Below are positions 44,416 to 56,200 of a stretch of 64,000 nucleotides of DNA, one piece after another (the stretch's first letter is position 1; every line of letters starts with the position of its first letter). The DNA lies in contig JAGBCB010000034.1 of NCBI GenBank assembly GCA_017938145.1, forward strand, positions 41,162-105,161. Direction: 5' to 3'. Position numbers and translations under genes: made by a program. Below the pieces are notes generated by a model. It was not told the origin of the DNA, ran no database searches, and saw nothing but the letters and a program-made list of their open reading frames with translations. The DNA is from Lachnospiraceae bacterium. GTDB lineage: Bacteria; Bacillota; Clostridia; Lachnospirales; Lachnospiraceae.

Positions 44416-46098
44416 TTAATAGGTTTTAATTTTATCTGCCAGTAATTTCATTTCTTTAGCGTTTTGAACTACTGCCGGAGTAATTTCAGCACCTCCCAGC
44501 ATACGGGCCAATTCCATATAAATTTCTTCCGTAGCAAGTTCTTTGATGACTGTTTTTGTTCTGCCATCCTCTACACTTTTTTCAATTAAGAAATGGGCAT
44601 CTGCCATGGATGCAATCTGTGACAAATGGGTGATGCATAAAATCTGATGTATGGCACCAATCCCAGCCAATTTTTCAGATACCATCTGGGCAGTTCTGCC
44701 GCTGATACCGGTATCAATTTCATCGAAAATCAAGGTTGGAATTTCGTCCTGCTCCGCTAATACCGACTTCATGGCAAGCATAATTCTGGACAATTCACCA
44801 CCGGATGCCACCTTGGTTAACGGTTTTAATGCTTCACCTAAATTCAAGGAAATCATGAATTCACAGGAATCATATCCGGAAGCATTAAACTGCTCTAATT
44901 GTTCAAAAGGCAGTTCAAACTGTACATCAGAAAAATTCAAATCCTGAAGCGCAGTCTTCATGGCTGCTGTCATTTTTTCTGCACATTTTTTTCTTATTTC
45001 AGAAATCTGCCGGCACAACAACAAGCAAACATCTTCTGCTTTTTTATATTCTTTGCGAAGCTTTTCTAAATATGCTTCGTAATTATTGTATTTTTCAATT
45101 TTTAGGCTACACTCTTCTTTATATGCAAGAACAGCTGCAATGGAATCACCATATTTGCCTTTTAATTGATTTACTATATTAAGCCGCTGCTCCACTTCAT
45201 AAAAACGTTCTCCGGCATCTTCTACACTTTCGATATAGTCTTCTGCCTGACTGTTGAAATCAGAAAGCATGTCCTGCATATTGGTTAAGATTTCTTCCAG
45301 ATTCTGCAATTTTTCGTCATATTCCGATACTCTGGAAAGATAGCGCTGCGCCCTGGAAATCAGTTCTTCTGCATTATCATCAGCCATCTTGGTAACTCTA
45401 AGGCTGCCTGCCACCGCTTCTACAATCTGCTTACTGTTAGAAAGAACTTTGTATTCTTCTTCCAAATCAGCATCTTCTCCGATATGCAGTCTGGCACCCT
45501 CAATTTCTTCCACCGCAAAGGCAAGATAAGACATTTCACGGTTACGTTCTGCATCATCGGTTACGGCACCTTCCAACTCCTCTTTTACGTTCTTCCAGTT
45601 CTTATATGCCTCTTCCAGTTGTTTTGGCAACGTACCCAACTGTTCTTTGGCAAAACGGTCTAAAAACCTTAAATGGGACGCTTTATGAAGCAGGGAATGA
45701 TGCTCCTGCTGGCCATGGATATCGATAAGGTATCCCGCCACTTCTTTTAAGATAGCAGCCGTTACTGTTTCTCCGTTAATCTTACATACCGTTTTTCCGC
45801 TGTCCATAATTTTTCTGGAAAGCACCAGCATGCCCTCTTCCGGATAAATATCCTTTTCTTTCAATAGTTCTACGGTTGTAGAATTTAGTTTAGAAAAGGT
45901 TAATTCCACCAGGGCGTAGTCTGCGCCCCGGCGGATGATATCTTTAGATACTTTAGCTCCGATTGCCGCATTCACGGAATCAATCAGAATGGATTTGCCC
46001 GCACCGGTTTCACCGGTCATGATATTCAAATGTTCACGAAAGTCCACTTCCGTCTCATCAATAATTGCGAAATTTTTCACATGAAGACTTTGTAACAC
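44416..46098 (-). CDS. recN: DNA repair protein RecN
   Basis: This 560-residue SMC-like ATPase acts in recombinational repair of double-strand breaks. Walker A GETGAGKSILIDSVNAAIG is at residues 30-48. A long central coiled coil spans about 160-350. The C-terminal half has the signature LTKVASGGELSRIMLAMKS and Walker B PTLIFDEIDTGISG. Start is GTG at 46098, with AGGAG 11 bases upstream; the first residues MLQSLHVKNFAIIDE fit family starts. It lies only 22 bases after the Big_2 repeat protein, so it may be co-transcribed with it. In many Firmicutes argR precedes recN; here it does not. Confidence 0.95.
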   Translation of the reverse strand: MLQSLHVKNFAIIDETEVDFREHLNIMTGETGAGKSILIDSVNAAIGAKVSKDIIRRGADYALVELTFSKLNSTTVELLKEKDIYPEEGMLVLSRKIMDSGKTVCKINGETVTAAILKEVAGYLIDIHGQQEHHSLLHKASHLRFLDRFAKEQLGTLPKQLEEAYKNWKNVKEELEGAVTDDAERNREMSYLAFAVEEIEGARLHIGEDADLEEEYKVLSNSKQIVEAVAGSLRVTKMADDNAEELISRAQRYLSRVSEYDEKLQNLEEILTNMQDMLSDFNSQAEDYIESVEDAGERFYEVEQRLNIVNQLKGKYGDSIAAVLAYKEECSLKIEKYNNYEAYLEKLRKEYKKAEDVCLLLCRQISEIRKKCAEKMTAAMKTALQDLNFSDVQFELPFEQLEQFNASGYDSCEFMISLNLGEALKPLTKVASGGELSRIMLAMKSVLAEQDEIPTLIFDEIDTGISGRTAQMVSEKLAGIGAIHQILCITHLSQIASMADAHFLIEKSVEDGRTKTVIKELATEEIYMELARMLGGAEITPAVVQNAKEMKLLADKIKTY

Positions 46099-46120
46099 GA
46101 AAAGGCATACTCCTCTCTAT

Positions 46121-49100
46121 TTATTTCTTTTTATTTGGCAGTACAGTAACCTTACATCTTAATTTTCTGCCGTTTACTGTTGCCGTTACATAGGTTGTTC
46201 CTACTTTTCTGGAGGTAAGTTTACCGTTATTTACTTCTACGATACTGGAATTATCGGTATCCCATCTGACACCGGTGGTTGCTCCGTCAACATACAAAGT
46301 TACTCTGTTGTCATACAGGGACATTTCTACCGATGTTCTGCTGAGACCGATAACAATAACCTGAACCTGGGCGGTTTTGCCGGAAGTCGTCATTGCAGTA
46401 ACGGTTGTAGTACCCGTTCTGTGGGCGGTAATTTCACCGCTGCCGTTTACGGTTGCAATGGTTTCTTCACCGGAACTCCAGGTTAACTCATCGGTAGTAT
46501 TGCTTGGCTTCATTGTATAAACCATCTTCTTGGACTCGCCGGCAATCAATACAATCTGTTTATCGGAAATAGTAATTCCGGTTGCAGGAATCGGTTCAAT
46601 AACCGTTACATAACAACGGGCATATTTGCCGCTGTTATCCTTTGCTTTTGCCCAAATCCAGGTAGTGCCCGGAGTTATGGCTGTAATGGTACCATCTTCA
46701 TCTACCACTGCAACAGTTTCATCATCAGAAGTGAAGGTTGCCTCATTATAGGTAGCATTGGATGGTTTAATATCTGCCTTTAAGGACGCTGTATGACCCT
46801 GAATAATGGTTAAAGTATTATGGTTTAAACGGATAGATGTTACTTCACGTACCACACGGATTTCGCAGGTTGCATATGCGCCGTATTCGTCATCCACCTC
46901 TGCACGGATGGTAGCATAACCGTAATTCACGCCGGTAACCTTGCCCTGTTCATCTACAGTACAAATGCTTTCGTCGGAAGATTCCCAAATAATCGGCATA
47001 TTCTTAACTTCTTCACCATGATTTGTTACCGTTGCTTCTAACATGATGGACTTTCCGTAACCCAGGCGGTAATTATCCGGAGTAACAGTAACAATCATTG
47101 CAGGATCCATAACCTGAATCAGACAAAACGCACGATATCCACCGTCTACGGTTTCACAGGTAACAATTGTGGAGCCACGGGAAATACCTTCTATTTCACC
47201 CAAAGCATTTACAGTTGCAATATCCTCATCATAGGATGTCCACTTTACGTCCTGAATAGTTGGTGCAACCGGCGTAAATACCGGGGTAATCTGGAAAATT
47301 TCACCTACATCAATAAGAATATCCGTTGGATCAAGTTCCAAAGAAATAACAGGTTCTAAAACAGTAACCGTACAATACGAAGTTACGCCGCTCTGTGTTC
47401 TTACCGCAACAATGGCAGTACCCTCCGCTCTTGCAGTGATACGGCCGGTAGAAGAAACGGTAGCCACCTTAGGATTTAAGCTTTCCCAAATTAAGGATGC
47501 TTCCGTACTGTTGATTGGAGTAATGGTTACTTCCATATCAAAGTACTCTCCACGGTCCATGGTAAGCTCTTTGTAATTCATTTTAACGCTGGTAGCCTTC
47601 TGTTTAACAACAACGGTACAAATATCATAATAAGAACCGTCTTCCACAGACATTAACATAATCTGTGTGGTACCCGGACCTTTTGCTGTTAACATACCGG
47701 AATCATCTACGGTAACAACAGAGGTATCAAAGGAAGTCCAGATAACCTCCGGATAAGTTGCATTTTCCGGATATACTCTGTAGCTTAATCTTCTGGTTTC
47801 GCCGGTGTACATTTCAACATCATGATAGTCAAGCTGTACACTGGTAACCGATTTTTCAATGGTAATGGTACAATAAGCAATTAACAAAGGATTATCTGCG
47901 GACTGGGCAGAAACCGTTGCTGTACCGGAATTTTTAAAGGTAATTAAACCGTTCTGGTCGATGGTAACTATTTTTGTATTCTGGGATGCCCAAATAATCT
48001 CTTTGTTTGTAGTATTATCAGGAGTTAAGGTTGCATATAACTGATATGTCTTCTGGGACATCGGCAGCTGGATATTTGTCTGGGAAAGTTTAATTCCCTG
48101 CGCCTCCTGATTAACAGTAACCTTACAATAACCAACAACAATATTTTCTGCATTTAATGCAGTTAAAACTGCAGTACCGCCTGCCTTAGCCTGAATAGTA
48201 ACGGTTAAGTCAGTGGAATCCGTAATCTGGAATATACTTTCGTCGGAAGACAACCAGTGCAGGGATGTTCCCGAAATACCGGACGGACTTACGGAAGCCT
48301 TAATAGTTTCATATTCATCAATTTTTAAAATAATATTGTCCGGAGTCAGTTTTACACTGGTTACTGCCGGCTGGATATAAATACTGCAGACTACAGACTT
48401 TTCAACACCGTCAATGACCTGGGAAGCAATAATTCTTACAGGCTTTGTTCCCGTTGCCTTTTTAGCGGTTACCAAACCGGTTTCGTCAACCTCGGCAAGC
48501 TTTGTATCGGAAGACTTCCAGGTAACCGGCGAGGTTTTGTCGGTTGTATTGGCAATCAACTGATAGGTAGAGCCTGTGTACATATTGAGGCTGGTTGTAT
48601 TAAGAGAAATCTCGTCAATTACATTAAATGTATAAGTAACAGACACATTACGGTTACCATACTTATCATCCGGAGCAAAAATACTGTCCTGCGGACTCTG
48701 TCTGTACTTTACGGAAATTTTAACTTCACCATTATTTAATGCGGTTAACAAACCGATTTTAGCATCTAAATCAGCAACATAAGGACCATCAATGGCATCC
48801 AAATAATCTACTTCCAATAATTCTGCAAAACGGGAAACCGGTATATTGGAATTACCTAAAATGCTGAAAGTATCACCAACATTTAAGTATCTGACCGTAT
48901 CCTGTAACGTCATATTGACTGTAACGTCAAATACTACCTTATTCCAGTCCTGATCAGCATAAAGCTTGTCTGTAGAAGAATAACCGATAATCTGATAAGT
49001 ACCGGCTTTTACGTTTGTAAACTGTAACAAACCGTCAATTTCACTAATCTGGTAATTCAGCAAGGTTGTATCTTTCTGGGAAAGCAAAGTTCTGGTTGGT

Positions 49101-50104
49101 GTAGAACCGTTATATGTAATAGTATACACTTCCCATACCATATTTGCCGCAGGATTACCGTTGGTATACAGAGTAAAGCTTTCGCTGGAAGTTGCAAATT
49201 CAATTTTAGACTTATACTCATCAAAACCTGCGCCGAATTTTTCTGTACCGGTCGGAGATACGATGACTGTAATTTCTTCTGCCTTCTGGCTGCCGGTAGT
49301 TGGCTTTAAGGATATTTTTGCAACGCCGGCACCCTTAGGGATAATGGTTCCGGTAGACTCATCCAACTCAATAACACCGTCGTTTGGCCAGTTCCACTGC
49401 ATCAGTTCACTGTTGACGTTTCTATTTGCAACGCCCTTTAATAAAACCTGATAGGTTTCGGACTGATTTAAAACAAGCACCTTGGTATCGGTGGAAACAG
49501 TTTTCCAGTGAATATCAGAACGGTCAATTTCCATTTTCACGTTTACGGTACATGTGAAGGTATAGGAATTGGACTTGCCGGTTAAAACACCGTTTTCATC
49601 GTATACCGGTTCTTTTATTTGTACGTTAATGGAAGTCTGGCCCGGAGAAACTGCTGTGATGGTTACATTATATCCTAAATTACCGGCACCATCTCTTTCT
49701 ACCTTGGCAATATCCTTGTTGGAAGACTCAATGCTGACAATTTCTACGCCGGAGTCGAATCCGATTGGATTATCCTCTTCATCTACTTTGGTAAGAAGGA
49801 ACATGGTGGAGCCTGAAATGGTGATTTCATCACCGGTTCTTACTACTTCGCCACTACCTGCGGTTGGGTTATAGAATACGAATCCGCCTGCCGCATCATC
49901 TTCTGCCGCACTTGCCACGCGGCCGGTATGCTTTTCAAGATAAGTAAGCAGTCCTTTAGGAAGCAACGGTTCATGTGCTGCTTCTGCCTGTGTCCAGCCG
50001 GACATACTGACAGATGTGGTCGCTTCTGTGCTTACATAGCTGTTACCTGCGAGCAAACATACCGCCATAAAGAAACTGATTGCTTTTTTCATATGTTTCA
50101 TCAT
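46121..50104 (-). CDS. Large secreted protein with tandem Big_2 Ig-like domains
   Basis: The protein has about 1327 residues; the ATG at 50104 has GAGGG at 7 bases, and other nearby ATGs are possible. A signal peptide (KKAISFFMAVCLLAGNSYVS) is followed by an N-terminal region (about 50-500) and then about ten Big_2 bacterial Ig domains. Each of these ends in a pattern such as VIWTSFDTSVVTVDDSGMLT or IIWESSDESICTVDEQGKVT, then a GT..I/V.A turn. There is no LPXTG or C-terminal membrane anchor, so it is secreted or non-covalently bound. Big_2 domains occur in adhesins and S-layer-like proteins; the binding target is unknown. It lies upstream of recN on the same strand. Confidence 0.9.
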   Translation of the reverse strand: MMKHMKKAISFFMAVCLLAGNSYVSTEATTSVSMSGWTQAEAAHEPLLPKGLLTYLEKHTGRVASAAEDDAAGGFVFYNPTAGSGEVVRTGDEITISGSTMFLLTKVDEEDNPIGFDSGVEIVSIESSNKDIAKVERDGAGNLGYNVTITAVSPGQTSINVQIKEPVYDENGVLTGKSNSYTFTCTVNVKMEIDRSDIHWKTVSTDTKVLVLNQSETYQVLLKGVANRNVNSELMQWNWPNDGVIELDESTGTIIPKGAGVAKISLKPTTGSQKAEEITVIVSPTGTEKFGAGFDEYKSKIEFATSSESFTLYTNGNPAANMVWEVYTITYNGSTPTRTLLSQKDTTLLNYQISEIDGLLQFTNVKAGTYQIIGYSSTDKLYADQDWNKVVFDVTVNMTLQDTVRYLNVGDTFSILGNSNIPVSRFAELLEVDYLDAIDGPYVADLDAKIGLLTALNNGEVKISVKYRQSPQDSIFAPDDKYGNRNVSVTYTFNVIDEISLNTTSLNMYTGSTYQLIANTTDKTSPVTWKSSDTKLAEVDETGLVTAKKATGTKPVRIIASQVIDGVEKSVVCSIYIQPAVTSVKLTPDNIILKIDEYETIKASVSPSGISGTSLHWLSSDESIFQITDSTDLTVTIQAKAGGTAVLTALNAENIVVGYCKVTVNQEAQGIKLSQTNIQLPMSQKTYQLYATLTPDNTTNKEIIWASQNTKIVTIDQNGLITFKNSGTATVSAQSADNPLLIAYCTITIEKSVTSVQLDYHDVEMYTGETRRLSYRVYPENATYPEVIWTSFDTSVVTVDDSGMLTAKGPGTTQIMLMSVEDGSYYDICTVVVKQKATSVKMNYKELTMDRGEYFDMEVTITPINSTEASLIWESLNPKVATVSSTGRITARAEGTAIVAVRTQSGVTSYCTVTVLEPVISLELDPTDILIDVGEIFQITPVFTPVAPTIQDVKWTSYDEDIATVNALGEIEGISRGSTIVTCETVDGGYRAFCLIQVMDPAMIVTVTPDNYRLGYGKSIMLEATVTNHGEEVKNMPIIWESSDESICTVDEQGKVTGVNYGYATIRAEVDDEYGAYATCEIRVVREVTSIRLNHNTLTIIQGHTASLKADIKPSNATYNEATFTSDDETVAVVDEDGTITAITPGTTWIWAKAKDNSGKYARCYVTVIEPIPATGITISDKQIVLIAGESKKMVYTMKPSNTTDELTWSSGEETIATVNGSGEITAHRTGTTTVTAMTTSGKTAQVQVIVIGLSRTSVEMSLYDNRVTLYVDGATTGVRWDTDNSSIVEVNNGKLTSRKVGTTYVTATVNGRKLRCKVTVLPNKKK

Positions 50105-50289
50105 ATTCATTCCCTCTCTCAAAATATTTATATGCAAAATTAGTATTGTTCGATGGACATAGATATCCCTTACCCAATATATCGACACTTTATGACCGAT
50201 ACATTAGAGCATAACACATAATCTTGTGTTTATTTTAGAGGTAAATCTTGACAGTTATGTGTCACAAATGTTACATCATCCCTTTTTCT

Positions 50290-53200
50290 TTATTCCGAGC
50301 CTCCGATTTCATAATCATCCGCAATGCTCTTTGATAAATCATAGCGGATAATGTCACCGGGTATATAACTCCAACCTTCCGTTTTCGCATCCTCAAATAA
50401 CTCTGTCTCCTGCCACTTATCGAAGTAATAAACCACTCCCTCATTACTTTCTACGTAAATGTCAAAATGAACAATCAAATAACCGTCCCGCAAAAAGAAC
50501 TCCTCACTTCCGCTAAACGTATTTTTTTCTGCATACTCCTCCAACGGAAACTCCTTTTCCACGCATAATATATCAGCAGGGATAAAACCTGTTCCAATAA
50601 AACTTTGTAATATCACCTCATACTCATCATGCTGCTGAAGAACCGGTTCACCTTCCCATGCAAAACATATTTTACTGATATCTTCCGGAAGTTCCCCTGC
50701 ATGATAAAGTTTTACCTCCCGGCGGATTGTACCGTCCTCCGATTCCCAAAAGAAGCTCGGAACAATATTGATTGCGGCACCGTCTCCGTAAAATTCCCCT
50801 TGCGTCAGGAGTTCAAAGGAAAATCCATAGCCTTTTTTTAATGTCAGCGCCTGACACTCCTTTTCTAATTGTTCTGCTGCCAACAGGTCATTTGCGGAAG
50901 TAATCCTAAAATCACGCAGATAACTCCTTACCTCCACCTTTATTACATCTGCTGCCACATAACAGGAAGGAGACAAATTAGCATGATACTCCTCTTCTCC
51001 AAAGATGAATTGTCCTGCATCATCTTTGGGGCAATTTGCAGCCACAGACCGGAACTTTATCTGATATTCGCCGTTTTTCATAGTTACCGGAACATAAAAC
51101 TGTTGTTTTTCTGTTCCAATATCAAACCAGGTTCCTGCCGGAAGAAGAACATCTCCGTCCGTAATAAAGCTGCCGTCCGCCCGCTTTGAGTCATTTTCCA
51201 CATCCACATAAACATCAAAAGGGAACTGTATCTGATTCATATAAGAGCCATCCTGTCGGGCTAAATTACTTTTACCACTGAGAGCAACAACATAATTTTT
51301 TGTGCCGTAACCAAAACTCATGCGATGAGTCCCCGTGTTGTCTACAGAAAGAGTAAAGAAGTTCAAAGCGTCTTTGAGCGTCAACACATATCCCTCTTCT
51401 GTTGATTCCAGTCCATCGTCAATCTCCCCCCGGCAGACCACCGGTGTATGAATTCGAATCGGATTAATCCCTGTTAATGCAACCGTCACGGTTTCCGGTG
51501 CATCAATATTTGACTCATCTCCGATGTAGATAATTTCCGCTGAGGTTTCATATTCTCCATTTGGTTTTCCTTCATCAAGTTCTATTTCGGACATATATGT
51601 CTGCCGGTAAGAAGTCTCTGCGATTTTCCCGGAATTTGCAACGTTTTCCGCAGCTTCCTTCCCTAACTCTGCCCCGCTTCCGGTCTCACGGAACTCATCA
51701 GAAAGTATTACATTACCATCTAACATAAATCTGTCGCTGCGTACCCGCGCCTGCCTTGTGTCGGTCCGGGCAGCCTTCCTGCACATTCCTTCAAGAACTG
51801 CGTCTATATCAGGCAAAGTATCAAGTACATCGGAAATAATATATTGCTCTTCTGTAAGTGTAATATCAAGAACCGGATGTCCGTCTGTATCATAGTTCTC
51901 CCAAAAAACATGAGCTGTTTTATCTCCGTATTGCTTTACATCATAGTCGGGAACAACGCCGGAAGGAATGCTATCCCGCTTCACAGGTATTACGACAGAC
52001 GTGTTCTTTATCGCCTGACTGGTTACTATTACCTTTTCCGGATAATACATGCCGCTTTCTATTATTTCCCAATAATTCCATACCTTAGGAATGAGAAAAG
52101 TATAGGTTTTATTCTGCCGTGCACTGATAACCAGTTCTTCATCTTCGGAGCGCTCATACTGCGTACGATAAGGCACAGTTACATAGAACCGGACATAATC
52201 GGTACCGGTATTTCTATGCAGCTTATAGTGAAGCATCCACTCTCCCATCTTGGCCCGGAAAGACAGTTTTTCCGTCCCGGGGATAACGCCTTTGGAAGCA
52301 TCGGTATCATATACAAGATACGGTTGAAGGTCCGTTAATGCATCTGTTGCATCATCGTAATCATCTGCATACAAAAGACCTTTTGCGTCATTTCTTCCCA
52401 CATTTCCTTCCATGTCCTGTTCCGGCAAAGGCGTTGGTTCTGATATAGCATCCTCCTCAGGTACAAGGACTTCATCCTGTATCCAACAGGCAAAAAGCTC
52501 TGTGACACTTTCCTCCTTCCATTCCGTTACGCAGATACCTTTCCCACCATAATATATTTTTCCGGCTCCCCGGATTCCGGTGTAATATCCCTGAAAGGTG
52601 TACCCTGTCTTTGTTGGCGTAATAATGTCCTTCCCCTTCTCGCCATAAACCATATGTACCGTTTCCGTATGATTTGTACTTGTTGCACCACGGTCATTTA
52701 AAATAATATCATATTCCTTTGCCTTCCACTGGGCATACAGAGTAATATCCGCCGTTGGCGTATACGCATCCCCTGCTCCTCCTACCTTTGTACCTCCACT
52801 TGCAGCGGTATACCAACCTTTAAAGGTATAGCCTGTCTTTGTTGCGGTTGGAAGGGTTATGGCAACAGAAGTCCACTTTGCATAAAGTGTGGTGTTCTGT
52901 GCGATATTCCAGGTTCTTGCAGAGGTCCCATCTGCCTTATAGTACTGTGTGCCTGTGCCGTTCTTTCCACTAAAGTAGCCGCCAAAAATATAGGTGGAAG
53001 TCAAAGACGTGGTTGCACAGGTTCCGGTATTCGCATTGAAGGTTACGGTGTACTTTCTGGTCGGAACGTTAACCGATGGCATAGTTGCATCATAGGTTGG
53101 TTTTACCGTTGGTGCCGGGGTAGGTTGTCCACCATCAGGCTCTAAAGTAACCGTATAGGTGTTTGCCGTCCAGTGGGCATATAAGGTCACATTGCCGGCA

Positions 53201-56200
53201 TATACCCACTTATTGTTCTTCCAGTAAGTACCGTCATTGGCACATACTCCGGCTGCGGTGTAGATTTGTGTACCGCCGCTTGCTGCCGTGTAAAAGCCGG
53301 TAAAGGTATAACCGGTTCTTGTCGGAAGTCCTGCAGATATATCGTAATAGTTATTTGCATTATACGTTACCGTATATGGCGAGGTGTCTCCGCTTCCCCT
53401 GGTACCGCCGTTATAGTTCAGGGTAACAGTGTAGTTATTCGGTACCCAGTGTGCATACAGGGTGGTAACACTTCCATCGCTAATCTGCCACTTTAACAGG
53501 CCGTTACCGTCCTTGTCGTAGTACTGTGTTCCCGCTCCGTCGGTTTCCGTAAAGTAACCTATGAAAATGTAGCGGGTACGGGAAGGGACCGTGACGGAAG
53601 GACACATGGCATCAAAGGTCATGGTAACGCTTGTCTGCGTATGTGTGGTCGCACTCTGGCCGTCGAGGGCTATGTCATAGGTAAGCGGCGTCCATGCACC
53701 ATAAAGAGTGGTGTTTTTAGATGGGGTAAACGTACCGACGTTTTCAGCATCCTCCGGAGAATAAACCGGATATACGGTACTGCTTCCGTCCGCAGATTCA
53801 CTCCAGCCGTTCAGCACATAACCGTCCGCTTCACTGTATGGCAGAAGCACATAACTTCCTGCCGTATTCCAGGTCGGATAAAGATAAATTACTTCCCCGC
53901 TCTTTTGTGTCAGTTTCGATATGGTATTTCCCTGTGAGTACTGTGAGCCCGCATAAATATATTCTCCGTTTGCATTCGCCCGATACAGTCTCCACTTGTT
54001 AAAGGTTGGAGCTGCTATCGTATCCGAAGTCTTGCCAAGCGTAGTCGGCATTGTACTCATGCCGGAAGGCTTATTTAAGTTATAGGTTACTGTATATCCG
54101 GATGCCGGTGTATACGGCTGTCCTTCCACGGTTTCTTTCGTTTCGTAGGCAAGTGTTTTTGATTTCCATACGGTATTATTTGACGAACCGTACGGATACA
54201 TCATATACACAAGCTGATAGGAGAAAGCCGAGGTATTATCCGGGTCTGCATAATACGGCTCTACATCCCACTGGGCATACAGGGTTACGGTTCCCGTAAT
54301 GCCGGATATACTTGCCTTATCCGCATAATGCTGGTGTCCGGATGCCCCTGCACCGGAACAGTTCTTATCCGTCCTGCACCAGTAAGCAAAGGTATGTCCC
54401 ACTTTTGCAAAGTTGTTTTCCGCAAGTGTTGTACTTGTTACAGCATAATCCAGCACGGTGTTCGGCATGGTGCCGTAACCGCCGTTTGCATCATAGTGGA
54501 TAATGTTGTTTGCCCTGCCCCACTGTGCATACACCGTTAAAGCATCGGAAAGCTCTACCGCATCACCCGGATAATAGGAAGTTCCGGTTCCGCCGGAAGC
54601 AGTGTTCCAGCCAGTAAATGCATAACCGTCATAGATAAACGGATTGCTTACCAAAATGGTGTCGTAATCGTAGCCGGTACGGAGTCTTGGAAGGGATGAA
54701 GATGACGGCCAGGTTTGTTCTTCTGCAACGTTAAATACATTTCTATATGTCCCACCCGTGCCGCTGGAAAAGTAATAACCGGAACGGTATATTACCCCAT
54801 CCGTTCCGAGAGCATAAACCGTCTGTGGAACATTACCCAGGTATTGGTCCATAAATCGATGATAAACGTCCGTATAAGTTCTGTTCCCGGTCTTAAGCAG
54901 GTATCTGGAACAGTTTGAGGACGGATAATCGTACTGGTAGCTGTAATCTCCGGTGGAAGCATGGCCCAGCTGCCCATTCTTATTATCACCGCCGCTCCAT
55001 AGGGTACCATCCTCCGCAATGGCAAAAATACTACGAACATTAAAATACACTTTTTCAAATTTTACGTCCGCCATTTTCCATATAGAATGCGAGAGCCAGG
55101 TTGTCTGCCAGGTTTGCCCCGCATCGTAATCCCATTTAGTTGTCTGCCCGGAACAGGCATACAGATACCCGTCGTCTGTCCAGATATACATACGCGGATG
55201 ATAATAATATCCGTCCTCATATTCACAGCCGTAATAGGTACTGTCGGAAAAATCTGTTGTACCCGCATACCACATTTTCTTAATATCCACGCCGGCAGAT
55301 GCCACCTTTTGGAACACAAGGCCATTAGAACTTCCCTCATAGCCAATATAGGTATTTCCAGCTGCATCTTTTAATTTCAAGCCGACATTGCCCATTACAT
55401 TACTGCATGCTTCCATTTCAGTAAACACATAATTCGTATATGCATTAAAGTATGTATAGGTTAGATAATAGTAATATTTTAGTGAACCGTCTGCCAAAAG
55501 GACTGCCGTACATGGTGTGCTAGAATTATATTCCGTCTTCTGTACCAACGCAAGCTGAACAGCTCCCGTATCAGCAACAACATAAAAATCATCGTCCTCC
55601 AACGCATTGTAGGAATACTGTGATTCAAGATTAAATGCTGGATAATGTCCGTCTGAGGAGTAATAATAGTAATTTGTCCGGTATAAATTTCCATCCTCAT
55701 CTATGGCAGCCAGATAACTGTCTAAACCATAATCAGCATCGTAAAGGTATGTGGTAAACATAAAGTCCACAAATTTCGCTGTCATGGTGGAACTTGTCAG
55801 TCTGACATTGGAATTTGCATACAGATTGCACAGCCAGATAGCTCCGCCTGAATCCAGGGCAAACACACCCCTGTCCGTAATCTGTGTTTTTACTATACCT
55901 GACGGCAGTGACATTTTCCGCCACGCAGTCTGACTGGAATAGTAGGAATAAAATGACTCGTCTCCCCAGGAATCCGTATATGTGGAAACATACCTCTGCT
56001 GCCCGGACACCCACAGATTGCCTTCCGAGTCATACGCAAAATGGGCGGAATCCTTTGCAAACAACTCCGTGAAAACTGTTCCTTCCGAAACCTTTGTCAT
56101 GGTTTTGTTAGTGGTGTCCAGACGCCACAACACTCCGTCCGGGTCAAGATAGGACTGATACTGGCAGGCAGACGATGAATAGGAATACTGGTCACTGTTT

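Noticed and set aside
55062-55374. Opposed open frames inside the giant gene
   Set aside because: They are low-complexity shadows of the long coding frame, without ribosome sites.
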